DNA of 33,043 nt. It comes from Opitutaceae bacterium. Lineage in GTDB: Bacteria > Verrucomicrobiota > Verrucomicrobiia > Opitutales > Opitutaceae. The notes under the pieces were generated by a model. That model worked only from the letters and a program-made list of their open reading frames with translations, had not been told where the DNA came from and did not search any database. Both the position numbers and the translations under genes were made by a program. This document shows, one piece after another, positions 1 through 7,541 of the stretch. Numbering within the stretch: position 1 is the first letter of the stretch; each line of letters opens with the position of its first letter. Location: contig PLKS01000272.1 of assembly GCA_003140665.1 (NCBI GenBank), positions 1 to 33,043 on the forward strand, in the 5' to 3' direction.

Positions 1-1530
1 CCCCCGCCGTGCCCGCCAGAGTAGTCACGACCCCGGACGGCGTGATCTCGCGGATGTCAAAGTTTCTCTCCTCCGAGACGAATACGTTGCCGCTCCCATC
101 GACCGCGATCCCGGCCGGATAAAAGAACAGCGCGGCGGAGCCCGTCCCGTTGGCGCTGCCTGCGGTCCCCGGGGTGCCAGCGATGGTCGTCACGACCCCG
201 CCCGGCGCGATCTTGCGAATCGCCTGCCCGACCTGGTCGGTGACATACAGGTTGCCGCTTCCGTCCAGGGCGATTCCATAGGGATAGTTGAAATGCGCGG
301 CGGCTCCCGTCCCGTCCACGGTGCCGGCGGCGCCGGGCGTGCCGGCGACGGTGGTGACGACACCGGATGGTGTGATCTTGCGGATCGTGCAATTGGTGTT
401 GTCCACGACATAGAGGTTGCCGCTCGGGTCCAAGGCCATGTCCGTCGGATAATTGAAACGTGCGGAGGAACCCGTCCCGTCGGTGTACCCGGAGCCGGGA
501 GTGCCCGCCAGGGTGGTCACGACGACGCCCGGGGCCATCTTGCGGATCGTGTTGTTGCCGGTGTCCGCAATATAGATGTTGCCGCTGGTATCCGTGCCGA
601 TCCCGAAGGGATAATTGTACTCGGCGGCGGTTCCCGTCCCGTCCACGAAACCCGGGGTCTGCAGAACGCCCGAGATGGTGGTCACCACGCCGCCCGGCGC
701 GATCTTCCGGATCAGGATGTTATCGTAGTCACAGACATACACGTTGCCACTGCCGTCCACCGCCACGCCCTGCGGGGCGTAGAACCGCGCGGCGGCCCCC
801 GTCCCGTCGGTGCTTCCGTTCTTGCCCGCGGTCCCCGCGAGGGTCGTCACCGCGCCCGACGGGGTGATCATGCGGACCGTGCTGTTTCCACCGTCCCCTA
901 TGTAGAGGTTGCCGCTTCCGTCCATCGCTATGGCGGCGGGATAGCGGAAGCGCGCAATAATTCCCTGGCCGTCGATGCTCCCGGGGACCCCCGCTGTGCC
1001 CGCAAAGGTGGTCACGACTCCGGCCGACGTGATCTGGCGGACCGTGTGGTTCACCTGGTCAACGACAAACAGGGTTCCGCTTCCGTTCACCACGACGCCG
1101 ATCGGGTTGTTGAACTGCGCGGCCGCCCCGGTGCCGTCATTGTTGCCGAGGCCCCCCGCGGTCCCCGCGAAGGTGGTCACGACGCCGCCCGGCGTGATCT
1201 TGCGGATCGTGTCGTTGCTCGTGTCCGCGACAAAAACGTTGCCGCTTCCGTCCACGGCGACGCCGAGCGGACTGTTGAACTGCGCGGCCGGTCCCGTCCC
1301 GTCATTGCTTCCGATGACCCCCGGGGTGCCCGCCAGGGTGGTCACGACGCCGGCCGGCGTGACCTTGCGGATCGTGTTGTTCAGCTGGTCCGCGACATAA
1401 ATGTTGCCGCTGGCGTCGGTCGCAACCCCGCCAGGGGCGTAAAATTGCGCGGCGGCCCCCGTCCCGTTCGCTCCGCCGGGCACGTAGGGGGTGCCTGCAA
1501 ACGTGGTGAACGTGTAGGGCGTCGGGTAGA
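1..1530 (-). repeat. Tandem ~165-bp coding repeats (NHL units)
   Basis: The NHL gene is built from tandem units of about 165 bp. The marker cgtggtcacgac-like text (coding VVTT on the minus strand) and gttgccgct-like text (SGN) recur at this period across the segment. The copies are diverged at the DNA level, so this is coding repetition and not a recent satellite. Confidence 0.85.
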
Positions 1531-1657
1531 CGCTCTGGGCGTGGGCGGCCGGCGCCGGGAGCAGGACCGCGGCGAGGGGCGCAACGAAGCCGACCAGGAA
1601 CCGTGCTGCCGTCTTCAGGGGACGTGAAATGATCATGGGGGTCTGATTGATTGTCAT
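1..1657 (-). CDS. Secreted NHL-repeat beta-propeller protein, C-terminus beyond the left edge
   Basis: The reading frame opens at ATG 1657 and stays open to the window edge, so the 3' end is missing. The first 40 or so residues form a signal peptide ending in AHAQS. Nine full repeats of about 55 residues follow, plus the start of a tenth. Each has the pattern DGTGAAAxF, then P-x-G-[IV]-A-x-D-x-SGN-[IVL]-[YF]-V-x-D, then N-x-T-I-R-K-I-T-P-x-G-VVTT-[LF]-AGT, which is the NHL propeller repeat. Such proteins are exported and often bind ligands or sugars, but the role here is unknown. It starts 48 bp after the histidine kinase and may be the last gene of that operon. An in-frame ATG at 1636 is an alternative start; neither has a clear Shine-Dalgarno. 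The sequence-to-family call is secure, the function is not. Confidence 0.9.
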   Translation of the reverse strand, partial: MTINQTPMIISRPLKTAARFLVGFVAPLAAVLLPAPAAHAQSVYPTPYTFTTFAGTPYVPGGANGTGAAAQFYAPGGVATDASGNIYVADQLNNTIRKVTPAGVVTTLAGTPGVIGSNDGTGPAAQFNSPLGVAVDGSGNVFVADTSNDTIRKITPGGVVTTFAGTAGGLGNNDGTGAAAQFNNPIGVVVNGSGTLFVVDQVNHTVRQITSAGVVTTFAGTAGVPGSIDGQGIIARFRYPAAIAMDGSGNLYIGDGGNSTVRMITPSGAVTTLAGTAGKNGSTDGTGAAARFYAPQGVAVDGSGNVYVCDYDNILIRKIAPGGVVTTISGVLQTPGFVDGTGTAAEYNYPFGIGTDTSGNIYIADTGNNTIRKMAPGVVVTTLAGTPGSGYTDGTGSSARFNYPTDMALDPSGNLYVVDNTNCTIRKITPSGVVTTVAGTPGAAGTVDGTGAAAHFNYPYGIALDGSGNLYVTDQVGQAIRKIAPGGVVTTIAGTPGTAGSANGTGSAALFFYPAGIAVDGSGNVFVSEERNFDIREITPSGVVTTLAGTAG

Positions 1658-1705
1658 TGGGTAGGGGGTAACGCGGAAATACCTGGGCAAAGGCTAGAGG
1701 GGCGG

Positions 1706-3076
1706 TCAGCCGGCGGCGAGTGGCAAAGTGAGGAGAAATGTCGTGCCGCGGGGTCCCGTGGACTCGAGCAGGAGCGTGGCCCCGATCTGCCGCGCAAGCA
1801 GCTGGCTGATCGCGAGGCCGAGGCCCGTGCCCCCCGGGCGGCCGGTGCGGCCCGGCTCGAAGAGATGCGGCCGCAACTCGTCGGAGATGCCGTGCCCCTC
1901 GTCGGAGACCGAGACGGTGGCGGTCTCGCCGCCGTTGCGGAAGGCGACCGCGACGCCGCTGCCCGCGGAGGTCGCGTCGATGGCATTCTGCACGAGGTTG
2001 CTGGTGATCAGGCAGAGCACCCCTCCCCGGTGGCTTCCGAGGCTGTGCTGGAATCCGCCGCTGACGCTCAGGCAAACGCCCTTTTTCACGGCGGCCGCCT
2101 CGTTGCGCTGGCGGACGATGGCGGCGAGCTCGTGCCCGCTGAGCTCAAACGAGGTGTGCGTGTCCGAATCGCCCAGGAGGGCGACCGCATGCTGGATGAT
2201 CGCCTGCATCCGGTCCGTGTACTCGGCGACGGTCTTCCAGTCGGAAGCCGCCTCGCAGCCCGAATCGCGGCCCGCGACCACTCCGCGAAGGCTGGCGACC
2301 GGTCCCTGAAGCCCGTGGATAAGGTGCGAGGTGATCTGGCCCAAGGCCGAGGCCTTTGCGGCAAGCGTCAGCTCAAAGTTCATCTGAACGAGCCGATCAT
2401 TGCGCTCCAGGATGACGCCCTGCGCGCTCCGGAGGCCGAGATAGGCCGCGGCCACGACGACCGCGATGAGCGCGGCCCCGATGCCGAGCGTGGCGGCGGT
2501 CTGGCGGTTGATGCGCTGGTCGATCAGGCTCAGCTCATCGGCAAGCGACCGGGCATAGATGTAGTACTGCGCGAAGCCGACGATTTTCCCGGGCTCGCGG
2601 CCATGGAGCGGAAGCAGCACCTCGAGCACCGGCGTGGCCTGCTGGGAGGGCGTCGCGGCGACGCCCGCGAAGTAGCGGCTGAGCGGAAACTCCGGGAAAA
2701 AGCGGCTTATCGGCTCGAACTTGAGCAGCCGGAGGTAGTCGTCCATGGGCAGCTCGGCAAAAATCAACGAGTCGGGGGCGTACCGCAGGGTGTGGCCCTT
2801 CTCGTCGAAGATGGCCACGCCGAGCATGTTTTCCTGCTGGGCGCTTTCCAGCACGGCGGCGAGCAGGTCGGACGGCCCGGTCGACGCGGCGTAGCGCTGG
2901 GAGAGCTGCCGCTGGGCCACGGGGAGCAGGACCGTGGCGTCGCGGTTGATGATCGTCTGGCGGATTTCCCCGCGAAGCTTGGAGCGGAAAAGCACGACCA
3001 TGGTGGCGAAGATGGCCACGAGCAGGCCCCCGGTGAGGATTGCCAGGATCGGAGGGCGCCAGAATCGCTGATTCAC
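1706..3076 (-). CDS. Membrane-bound sensor histidine kinase
   Basis: A 456-residue sensor kinase starting with GTG at 3076. A first membrane segment spans about residues 10-30, followed by a periplasmic sensing part to about 193 and a second membrane segment at about 195-215. The H-box is the unusual HGLQGPVASL, with H254 the likely phospho-acceptor (H then P five residues later). The ATP-binding lobe shows the N-box NLVQNAID (360-367), DEGHG (392-396) and GGTGLG (415-420). No PAS or recognisable HAMP domain was seen. It follows the fifth paralog by 46 bp, so the two are probably co-transcribed. I infer it is the partner of the NtrC-type regulator at 8776-10191, since no other regulator or kinase lies in this block. 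The ligand is unknown. Confidence 0.92.
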   Translation of the reverse strand: MNQRFWRPPILAILTGGLLVAIFATMVVLFRSKLRGEIRQTIINRDATVLLPVAQRQLSQRYAASTGPSDLLAAVLESAQQENMLGVAIFDEKGHTLRYAPDSLIFAELPMDDYLRLLKFEPISRFFPEFPLSRYFAGVAATPSQQATPVLEVLLPLHGREPGKIVGFAQYYIYARSLADELSLIDQRINRQTAATLGIGAALIAVVVAAAYLGLRSAQGVILERNDRLVQMNFELTLAAKASALGQITSHLIHGLQGPVASLRGVVAGRDSGCEAASDWKTVAEYTDRMQAIIQHAVALLGDSDTHTSFELSGHELAAIVRQRNEAAAVKKGVCLSVSGGFQHSLGSHRGGVLCLITSNLVQNAIDATSAGSGVAVAFRNGGETATVSVSDEGHGISDELRPHLFEPGRTGRPGGTGLGLAISQLLARQIGATLLLESTGPRGTTFLLTLPLAAG

Positions 3077-3122
3077 TTGGCGGTGGGCTGATTATTGTCT
3101 GGGTCTGCCAAGGCAGGGACCG

Positions 3123-4391
3123 TCAGGGGCGGTGGGTAAACAGGGGCTGTTCTATTTCAATATCCCTCACGCTGTCGTTGAATTGCCGGACAAGGGTCTC
3201 GGCCGACTGGCCGTCCGCCGGCTGGGGGTTTGCGGCGGAGAACTTGGCAAGCTCGCCGCGGATGCTTTCCGCATCCTGGTTGAGAGCCGCTATCTGGGCT
3301 GAATGTTCCATGTTGAAGGCGTCAATGGCCCTGCGCGTCTCGTCGCCCGGCGCCTGCGCCTTGATCTTCGCGGAAAGCTCGTCCTGAAGCGCCGCCCTCT
3401 CCCGCTGGTACTCGGCGATGTGCGCCGCCAGCTTGGGCGGCATCGACGACAGGTCCGGCATGCCGCCGGCAGGCTGGCCCGACAGGAAGCCGGGGGCGGC
3501 GATAAGCGTCGTATCGGAGATCGAATCGTTCCCCCTCGAGTCGACACCGAGGGACTCCGGGGCCCCGACCTCGACGTTCCCCTCGGGAAGCGTCTCGCGG
3601 ATCAGGCGTCCATGGGTCCCCTGGCCGAAATACTGGGATGCATACCTTGAGATCGCCGGGAGCACCTTTTCGAAGTCATTGCCCTGTTCGCGGATGCTGA
3701 AGCGGGTTTCCCATAGCAGCTTGTGTTTCCTCTGCTTCCACAGGACCTGGAAGTCGTAGGCCATCAACACCACGAAATAGCGGTTGTGCTCGATGTCGTC
3801 TACCAGGTCCTCGCGCCTTACGTTGTGGATCAATCCCATGCGGGGCGAATCCACGAGGAGCTCGGGACCGTACCCGAGGATCCCGGCGTTCTCATTGTCT
3901 ATGATGCCACCTTCGAAGCTGACGGGGGCCCAGCTGTCATAGTTGAGGTCCGACCCGTGAGTACCGATTGCCGAGCGGGCGTGGCTGTAGATGCTGAACA
4001 CGAAATTGGCCGAGCCGGGGTCGTTGGTCCCGCTGGTCATCCCCCAGTAGACCATGATCAGCAGCTTCGCCTTGTTGGGGTCCTTGGTCGGCGCGAAGCT
4101 CTGGCCCTTAAGCGGGCCCGCTATGGTCCGCGCGATGTCCATGAAACTCAGCATGTCGATGGTTTCATCGCTGATTGGCGCGCGGTAGTAGCCGCCTTCC
4201 CCGAAGGCGTAGGCCTCGGCCTGGAAGGTGCCGTCCGGGAGCTTTGTCCGGATATAGTCGTCGCTCACCTCCGAGTACACGGCCGTGATCTGGCCAACCG
4301 GTTCCCCGCGGGCGCCTGCTTGGTGGACGAACGGCGCCCCGTAGCCGAGCATGAGGAGCACCGCGGGTTTCAAGGGGCGTGAAAGGCTCAT
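3123..4391 (-). CDS. Secreted protein of the five-copy paralog family, long form with C-terminal coiled-coil
   Basis: A 422-residue exported protein, the most diverged and longest of five paralogs in this window. Shared features, in order: a signal peptide (about 1-28), VSDDYIRTKLPDGTF (near 42-56), FGEGG, ISDETID, DPNKAKLLIMVYWG, then YFVVLMAYDFQVLWK and KHKLLWETRFSI. It also carries a unique tail of about 130 residues, rich in Ala, Gln and Glu, that looks like a coiled coil. I do not recognise the family. The layout (DP..A-K-LLI-YW, then L-W-E-T-R-F-S) weakly resembles DUF4136-type envelope proteins, which is only an inference. It has its own upstream region with a -24/-12-like element at 4504-4522, and the histidine kinase follows 46 bp downstream. 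No clear Shine-Dalgarno precedes ATG 4391. Confidence 0.88.
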   Translation of the reverse strand: MSLSRPLKPAVLLMLGYGAPFVHQAGARGEPVGQITAVYSEVSDDYIRTKLPDGTFQAEAYAFGEGGYYRAPISDETIDMLSFMDIARTIAGPLKGQSFAPTKDPNKAKLLIMVYWGMTSGTNDPGSANFVFSIYSHARSAIGTHGSDLNYDSWAPVSFEGGIIDNENAGILGYGPELLVDSPRMGLIHNVRREDLVDDIEHNRYFVVLMAYDFQVLWKQRKHKLLWETRFSIREQGNDFEKVLPAISRYASQYFGQGTHGRLIRETLPEGNVEVGAPESLGVDSRGNDSISDTTLIAAPGFLSGQPAGGMPDLSSMPPKLAAHIAEYQRERAALQDELSAKIKAQAPGDETRRAIDAFNMEHSAQIAALNQDAESIRGELAKFSAANPQPADGQSAETLVRQFNDSVRDIEIEQPLFTHRP

Positions 4392-4438
4392 TTGGACATG
4401 AATTTGGAAATTGGATCGACTTGGGCCGCATTCCTTCG

Positions 4439-4463
4439 GGCGGAAAATAGGGGGGCTTCCGCC
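4439..4463 (-). other. Small inverted repeat in the leader of the fifth paralog
   Basis: GGCGGAA at 4439-4445 and TTCCGCC at 4457-4463 can pair around an 11-base loop. It lies in the predicted untranslated leader of the gene starting at 4391. There is no T-run, so it is not a terminator. No matching hairpin was found in the leader of the 8482 gene, and it may be chance in GC-rich DNA. Confidence 0.3.
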
Positions 4464-4503
4464 TGGGGCATCCGGCTCAGTCTTGCACGGGATCCCCCGA
4501 ATG

Positions 4504-4522
4504 ATTGCTCACCGCATGCCAA
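4504..4522 (-). promoter_or_regulatory. Sigma-54-type -24/-12 promoter of the fifth paralog-kinase unit
   Basis: Read on the minus strand, the site is TTGGCATG-N4-GAGCAAT. The -24 block matches the sigma-54 consensus TGGCAYG. The -12 block keeps the key GC at the correct ten-base distance from GG but has GA in place of the usual TT. The predicted start of transcription is near 4495, giving a leader of about 104 bases. The equivalent site lies at 8593-8611 with the same surroundings. Confidence 0.65.
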
Positions 4523-4649
4523 GTCTCCAGACGATAAGGTAATCCATTGATCGTAAGTTGATTAAGCGGGTTGGTTCGGGCAGAAACCCAGCGTACCGAA
4601 GCCCTGCTGGGGTGCTGCAGCAAACTTTGGCGCGCCCGGCCGGGTTCAA

Positions 4650-4667
4650 TTGGGTGTAGGTTCCCAC
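4650..4667 (-). promoter_or_regulatory. Dyad operator / upstream activator site, copy A
   Basis: On the minus strand the site reads TGGG-AACCTACA-CCCA, an inverted repeat with an 8-base spacer. It sits about 151 bp upstream of the -12 GC, a normal distance for an enhancer bound by an NtrC-type activator. The same site, with near-identical spacer, occurs at 8740-8757. Confidence 0.6.
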
Positions 4668-4708
4668 GTCGTTGCCACCATCGCCGGTCCCGAAGGCGCA
4701 GCGGCGCG

Positions 4709-5638
4709 TCATTTTGAAGGTGCCCCGACGACGCCGAGCGAAGTCGGCTCGCCCACCTCGACCTTTCCCTCACGGATCCTCATCCGCGACAACCCATGGC
4801 TGTCCTGGCCGAAGTACTGCGACGCATTCTGGGCCATCACGAGCAGGGCCTTGTCGAATTGATTGCGGCGCTCATCGATGCTGAATCGCGTCTCCCAAAG
4901 CAATTTGTGCTTCTTCTGTTTCCACAGGAGCTGGAAATCATAGGCCATGAGCACCACGAAATACCGGTTCCCCTCGATTTCCGCTATCAACTCATCCCGG
5001 TGGTACTTCATCGGGGTCCTTCGGGCCTCGAGTCCGAAATCGGTCCCGATCACCCCTTCGGAATCGTATCCCAGCATGGCGGCGTTCTTGAAATCGATGA
5101 GGTCGCGTTGGCGGTTCTCCATGTTGAGCTGCACCGTCGCGGCCGAAACCTCCGACATCACGTCATCCTGGATCTGGGGCGGCTCGGGGTTCTGCTTGTT
5201 CATGACTCGGCTGAGATCGGCCTGGGCCATGCTAAAGTTGCTGTACGCGACCGAGTCTGAGGTCGGGCCGGGAACCACGGTTGTCCCCCAATAGAGCATG
5301 ATGAGCAGCCTCGTCTTTTCCGGGTCCCTCGCCGGAAGATATTTCTGGGCCGCCAGCGGGGCCGCGATGACCCGCGCCACGTCCATGAAGCTGAGCTTGT
5401 CGATCGTCGCGTCGCTGATTTCACCCGCCCATCTGCCCCCTTCCCCAAAGCTGTAATACTCCGGCGGGAATGAGCCGTCGGGCAGCTTGGTGCGGACGTA
5501 GTCGCTGCTGACCTTCGAGGACACGGCGGTTATGCCCTCAACGCCTTCGCCCGCCCGGGCGACGGGTAGCGCGCCCAGCAGGATGCCGCAGCCGGCAAGG
5601 AACAAGTCTCTCAGCCGGCGCGCACGTGATGATCTCAT
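4709..5638 (-). CDS. Secreted protein of the five-copy paralog family (fourth in the operon)
   Basis: A 309-residue exported protein. The start at ATG 5638 is preferred over upstream extension because ATG overlaps the preceding gene's stop as ATGA and opens a basic N-terminus followed by a hydrophobic segment ending PVARA. The conserved blocks are VSSDYVRTKLPDGSF, FGEGGRW, ISDATIDKLSFMDVARVIA, DPEKTRLLIMLYWGTT, MLGYDSEG, the core NRYFVVLMAYDFQLLWKQ, HKLLWETRFSIDER, and a tail with EGKVEVGEPT. A middle stretch between YWGTT and the NRQRDLIDF block varies among paralogs. Function unknown. This is the last of four overlapping genes, and the fifth copy begins 317 bp further on with its own promoter. 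Confidence 0.9.
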   Translation of the reverse strand: MRSSRARRLRDLFLAGCGILLGALPVARAGEGVEGITAVSSKVSSDYVRTKLPDGSFPPEYYSFGEGGRWAGEISDATIDKLSFMDVARVIAAPLAAQKYLPARDPEKTRLLIMLYWGTTVVPGPTSDSVAYSNFSMAQADLSRVMNKQNPEPPQIQDDVMSEVSAATVQLNMENRQRDLIDFKNAAMLGYDSEGVIGTDFGLEARRTPMKYHRDELIAEIEGNRYFVVLMAYDFQLLWKQKKHKLLWETRFSIDERRNQFDKALLVMAQNASQYFGQDSHGLSRMRIREGKVEVGEPTSLGVVGAPSK

Positions 5639-6561
5639 TTGCTTGGGTTCTCCGTCGTTGGGGCAGCGGCCTTCCCGGGGCCGAACAGGTATTCGACGAG
5701 CGTCGGCTTGCCCACGTCGACCCGCCCCTCGGGCACCCGGATCCTCAGGAGTCCCTTGCTGGGTTGCCCGAAATACCTGGAGGCGTACTCCGCCATCACC
5801 GGCAGCGCCCGGTCGAACTGGTTGCGGCGCTCGTTGATGCTGAAGCGGGTTTCCCAAAGCAGCTTGTGCTTCTTCTGCTTCCACATCAGCTGGAAATCAT
5901 ATGCCATCAGCACGACGAAATACCGGTTTTCCTCGATCTCCTCGATCAGCTCCTGCCTCTTCGCCCCGAACGCGGTTCCACGGATGTTGTTCCCGAAATC
6001 GGTGCCGATCATCCCTTCGGCGTCGTATCCCAGCATGCAGGCGTTCTGGAAATCGAGCCGGTCACGCATCTCGTTGTACATCGCCATGATCGTCAAAGCG
6101 GACGACAGCTCCGCCATCGATGCGTCGCTCCCGCTGATGTTGGCCTGCGCCGCGCTCAGTTCGTTGTAGGCGATCGAGTCGGAAGACGGCCCGGGAACCG
6201 CGGTCGTTCCCCAGTAAAGCATGATGATGAGCTTTGTTCGGCTTGGGTCCGTTGCCGGAAGATAATTCTGCTCCGACAGCGGTGCGGCGACGACCCGCGC
6301 CACGTCCTCGAAGCGGAGCTGGTCGATCGTGGCGTCGCTTATCTCGCCACCCCAATGTCCCCCTTTTCCAAAGGCATAGTATTCCGGCTGGAAGGAGCCG
6401 CCGGGCAGCTTGGTGCGGACGTAGTCGCTGCTCACCCTCGAGACAACGGCGGTGACGCCGTCGACGCCATCCGCAGCGCGGGCGGGCGATAGGGCGGCCA
6501 GCAGCGCGGCGCCGCTGGCAAGGATCAAGGCCTTCCTTCGGAACGCGCGCGATGCCTTCAC
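5635..6561 (-). CDS. Secreted protein of the five-copy paralog family (third in the operon)
   Basis: A 308-residue exported protein. The best start is GTG 6561, which overlaps the previous gene's stop as GTGA and gives the N-terminus VKASRAF, matching the MKASRAF of its neighbour; longer upstream reading would run inside that neighbour. The signal peptide ends near LSPARAAD. The family core is intact: VSSDYVRTKLPGGSF, ISDATIDQL, DPSRTKLIIMLYWGTT, MLGYDAEGMIGTDFG, NRYFVVLMAYDFQLMWKQ and KLLWETRFSINERRNQFD. The C-terminus is proline- and alanine-rich. Translational coupling to both neighbours is likely from the 4-base overlaps. Function unknown. Confidence 0.9.
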   Translation of the reverse strand: MKASRAFRRKALILASGAALLAALSPARAADGVDGVTAVVSRVSSDYVRTKLPGGSFQPEYYAFGKGGHWGGEISDATIDQLRFEDVARVVAAPLSEQNYLPATDPSRTKLIIMLYWGTTAVPGPSSDSIAYNELSAAQANISGSDASMAELSSALTIMAMYNEMRDRLDFQNACMLGYDAEGMIGTDFGNNIRGTAFGAKRQELIEEIEENRYFVVLMAYDFQLMWKQKKHKLLWETRFSINERRNQFDRALPVMAEYASRYFGQPSKGLLRIRVPEGRVDVGKPTLVEYLFGPGKAAAPTTENPSK

Positions 6562-7541
6562 TTGCTTCCGGTTCCCTTGGCCGGGGCTGCTGAATTCTCG
6601 GTTCCGAACGGGAGCTCGATGACCGTCGGCTCGCCGATGTCGACGCGTCCCTCCGGGAACCGGGTTCTCACCAGTCCATTGGTCGGCTGCCCGAAATACC
6701 TCGAGGCGTATTGCGCCATCGCCGGCAGCGCCTTGTCGAATGCGTTGTGCCTTTCGCTTATGCTGAAACGCGTTTCCCAGAGCAGCCTGTGCTTCTTGTT
6801 CTTCCACATGAGCTGGAAATCGTATGCCATCAGCACCACGAAATACCGGTTCTCCCGGATCTCTGCATATAAGTCGTCCCGGTCCATGCTGAGCGCCGTT
6901 CCCCTGACGTAGTTTCCCCTCTCCGTTCCTATCAGCCCCGGGGAGTCGTAGCCAAGCATCAGGGCATTGGCAAAATCGGTCCGGTCGTTCTGGCGGTTCT
7001 CCATGTTGAGCATCACCGTGGCCGCTGACATTTGATCGATCGCGGCATCGGCAGCCGCGCCGGCGACAACGATTTTCTTGCGTGGGTCGCTGGTGGACGG
7101 AACCAGATACTTGTTGAGGTTGTCTTGCGCCACCTGGAACTGATCGATCGCCACCGAGTCGGAGGTTGGCGCGGGAACCGCGGTGGTCCCCCAGTAGACC
7201 ATTATGAGGAGCCTTGTCTTGTCCGGGTCGGTTGCCGGGAGGTATTTCTGATGAGCAAGTGGCGCGGCTATGACCCGCGCCACGTCGATGAAATGGAGCT
7301 TGTCGATCGTGGCGTCGCTAATTTCGCCAGCCCACCTTCCTCCCTCCCCAAAGGAGTAAGATTCAGCCTGGAACGAGCCGTCGGGCAGCCTGGTGCGAAC
7401 GTAGCCGTCGCTCACCTTCGAGGCCACGGCCGTGATGCCCTCGACGTCTTCGGTCGCGAGGGCGGGAGACGCCGAGCCCAGCAGCACGCCATTGCCGGCG
7501 AGGAGAAGGGCTTTCAGCTGAAACGCACGCGATGCCTTCAT
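6558..7541 (-). CDS. Secreted protein of the five-copy paralog family (second in the operon)
   Basis: A 327-residue exported protein starting at ATG 7541, which overlaps the first gene's stop as ATGA. The signal peptide ends near SPALATED. Core blocks are VSDGYVRTRLPDGSF, FGEGGRWAGEISDATID, DPDKTRLLIMVYWGTT, MLGYDSPGLIGTERG, NRYFVVLMAYDFQLMWKN, HRLLWETRFSISERHNAFD and YASRYFGQ. A variable segment of about 50 residues (after AVPAPTSDS, including KKIVVAGAAADAAID) sets it apart from its neighbours. The family is not recognised. Position and overlaps place it in the four-gene operon. Confidence 0.9.
   Translation of the reverse strand: MKASRAFQLKALLLAGNGVLLGSASPALATEDVEGITAVASKVSDGYVRTRLPDGSFQAESYSFGEGGRWAGEISDATIDKLHFIDVARVIAAPLAHQKYLPATDPDKTRLLIMVYWGTTAVPAPTSDSVAIDQFQVAQDNLNKYLVPSTSDPRKKIVVAGAAADAAIDQMSAATVMLNMENRQNDRTDFANALMLGYDSPGLIGTERGNYVRGTALSMDRDDLYAEIRENRYFVVLMAYDFQLMWKNKKHRLLWETRFSISERHNAFDKALPAMAQYASRYFGQPTNGLVRTRFPEGRVDIGEPTVIELPFGTENSAAPAKGTGSK

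Larger units (their letters stand above)
4504..4670 (-). promoter_or_regulatory. Duplicated upstream regulatory region, copy A (within the 317-bp gap 4392-4708)
   Basis: This segment aligns with 8593-8760. Shared blocks at matching offsets are the dyad (4650-4667), a TTTGC-T/G-GCAGC block near 4612-4630, a GTTGGTT block near 4570, and the -24/-12 element (4504-4522). The dyad-to-start-codon distance is 265 bp here and 264 bp in the other copy. Coding paralogs could be conserved by protein selection, but this stretch is non-coding, so its conservation suggests regulation. Nothing gene-like is supported in the gap. Confidence 0.75.

Noticed and set aside
1-1530. CRISPR-like periodicity at the left edge
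   Set aside because: The period is about 165 bp and the units are coding NHL repeats with no short identical repeat and unique spacer layout.
293-1627. A 444-codon plus-strand frame over the NHL gene
   Set aside because: Regular repeats arise from the NHL repeats on the other strand; no independent evidence.
5639-5884. N-terminal extension of the fourth paralog to 5884 (and similar extension of the third to 6807)
   Set aside because: These would run inside the preceding paralog out of frame; the overlapping ATGA/GTGA starts give proper signal peptides.
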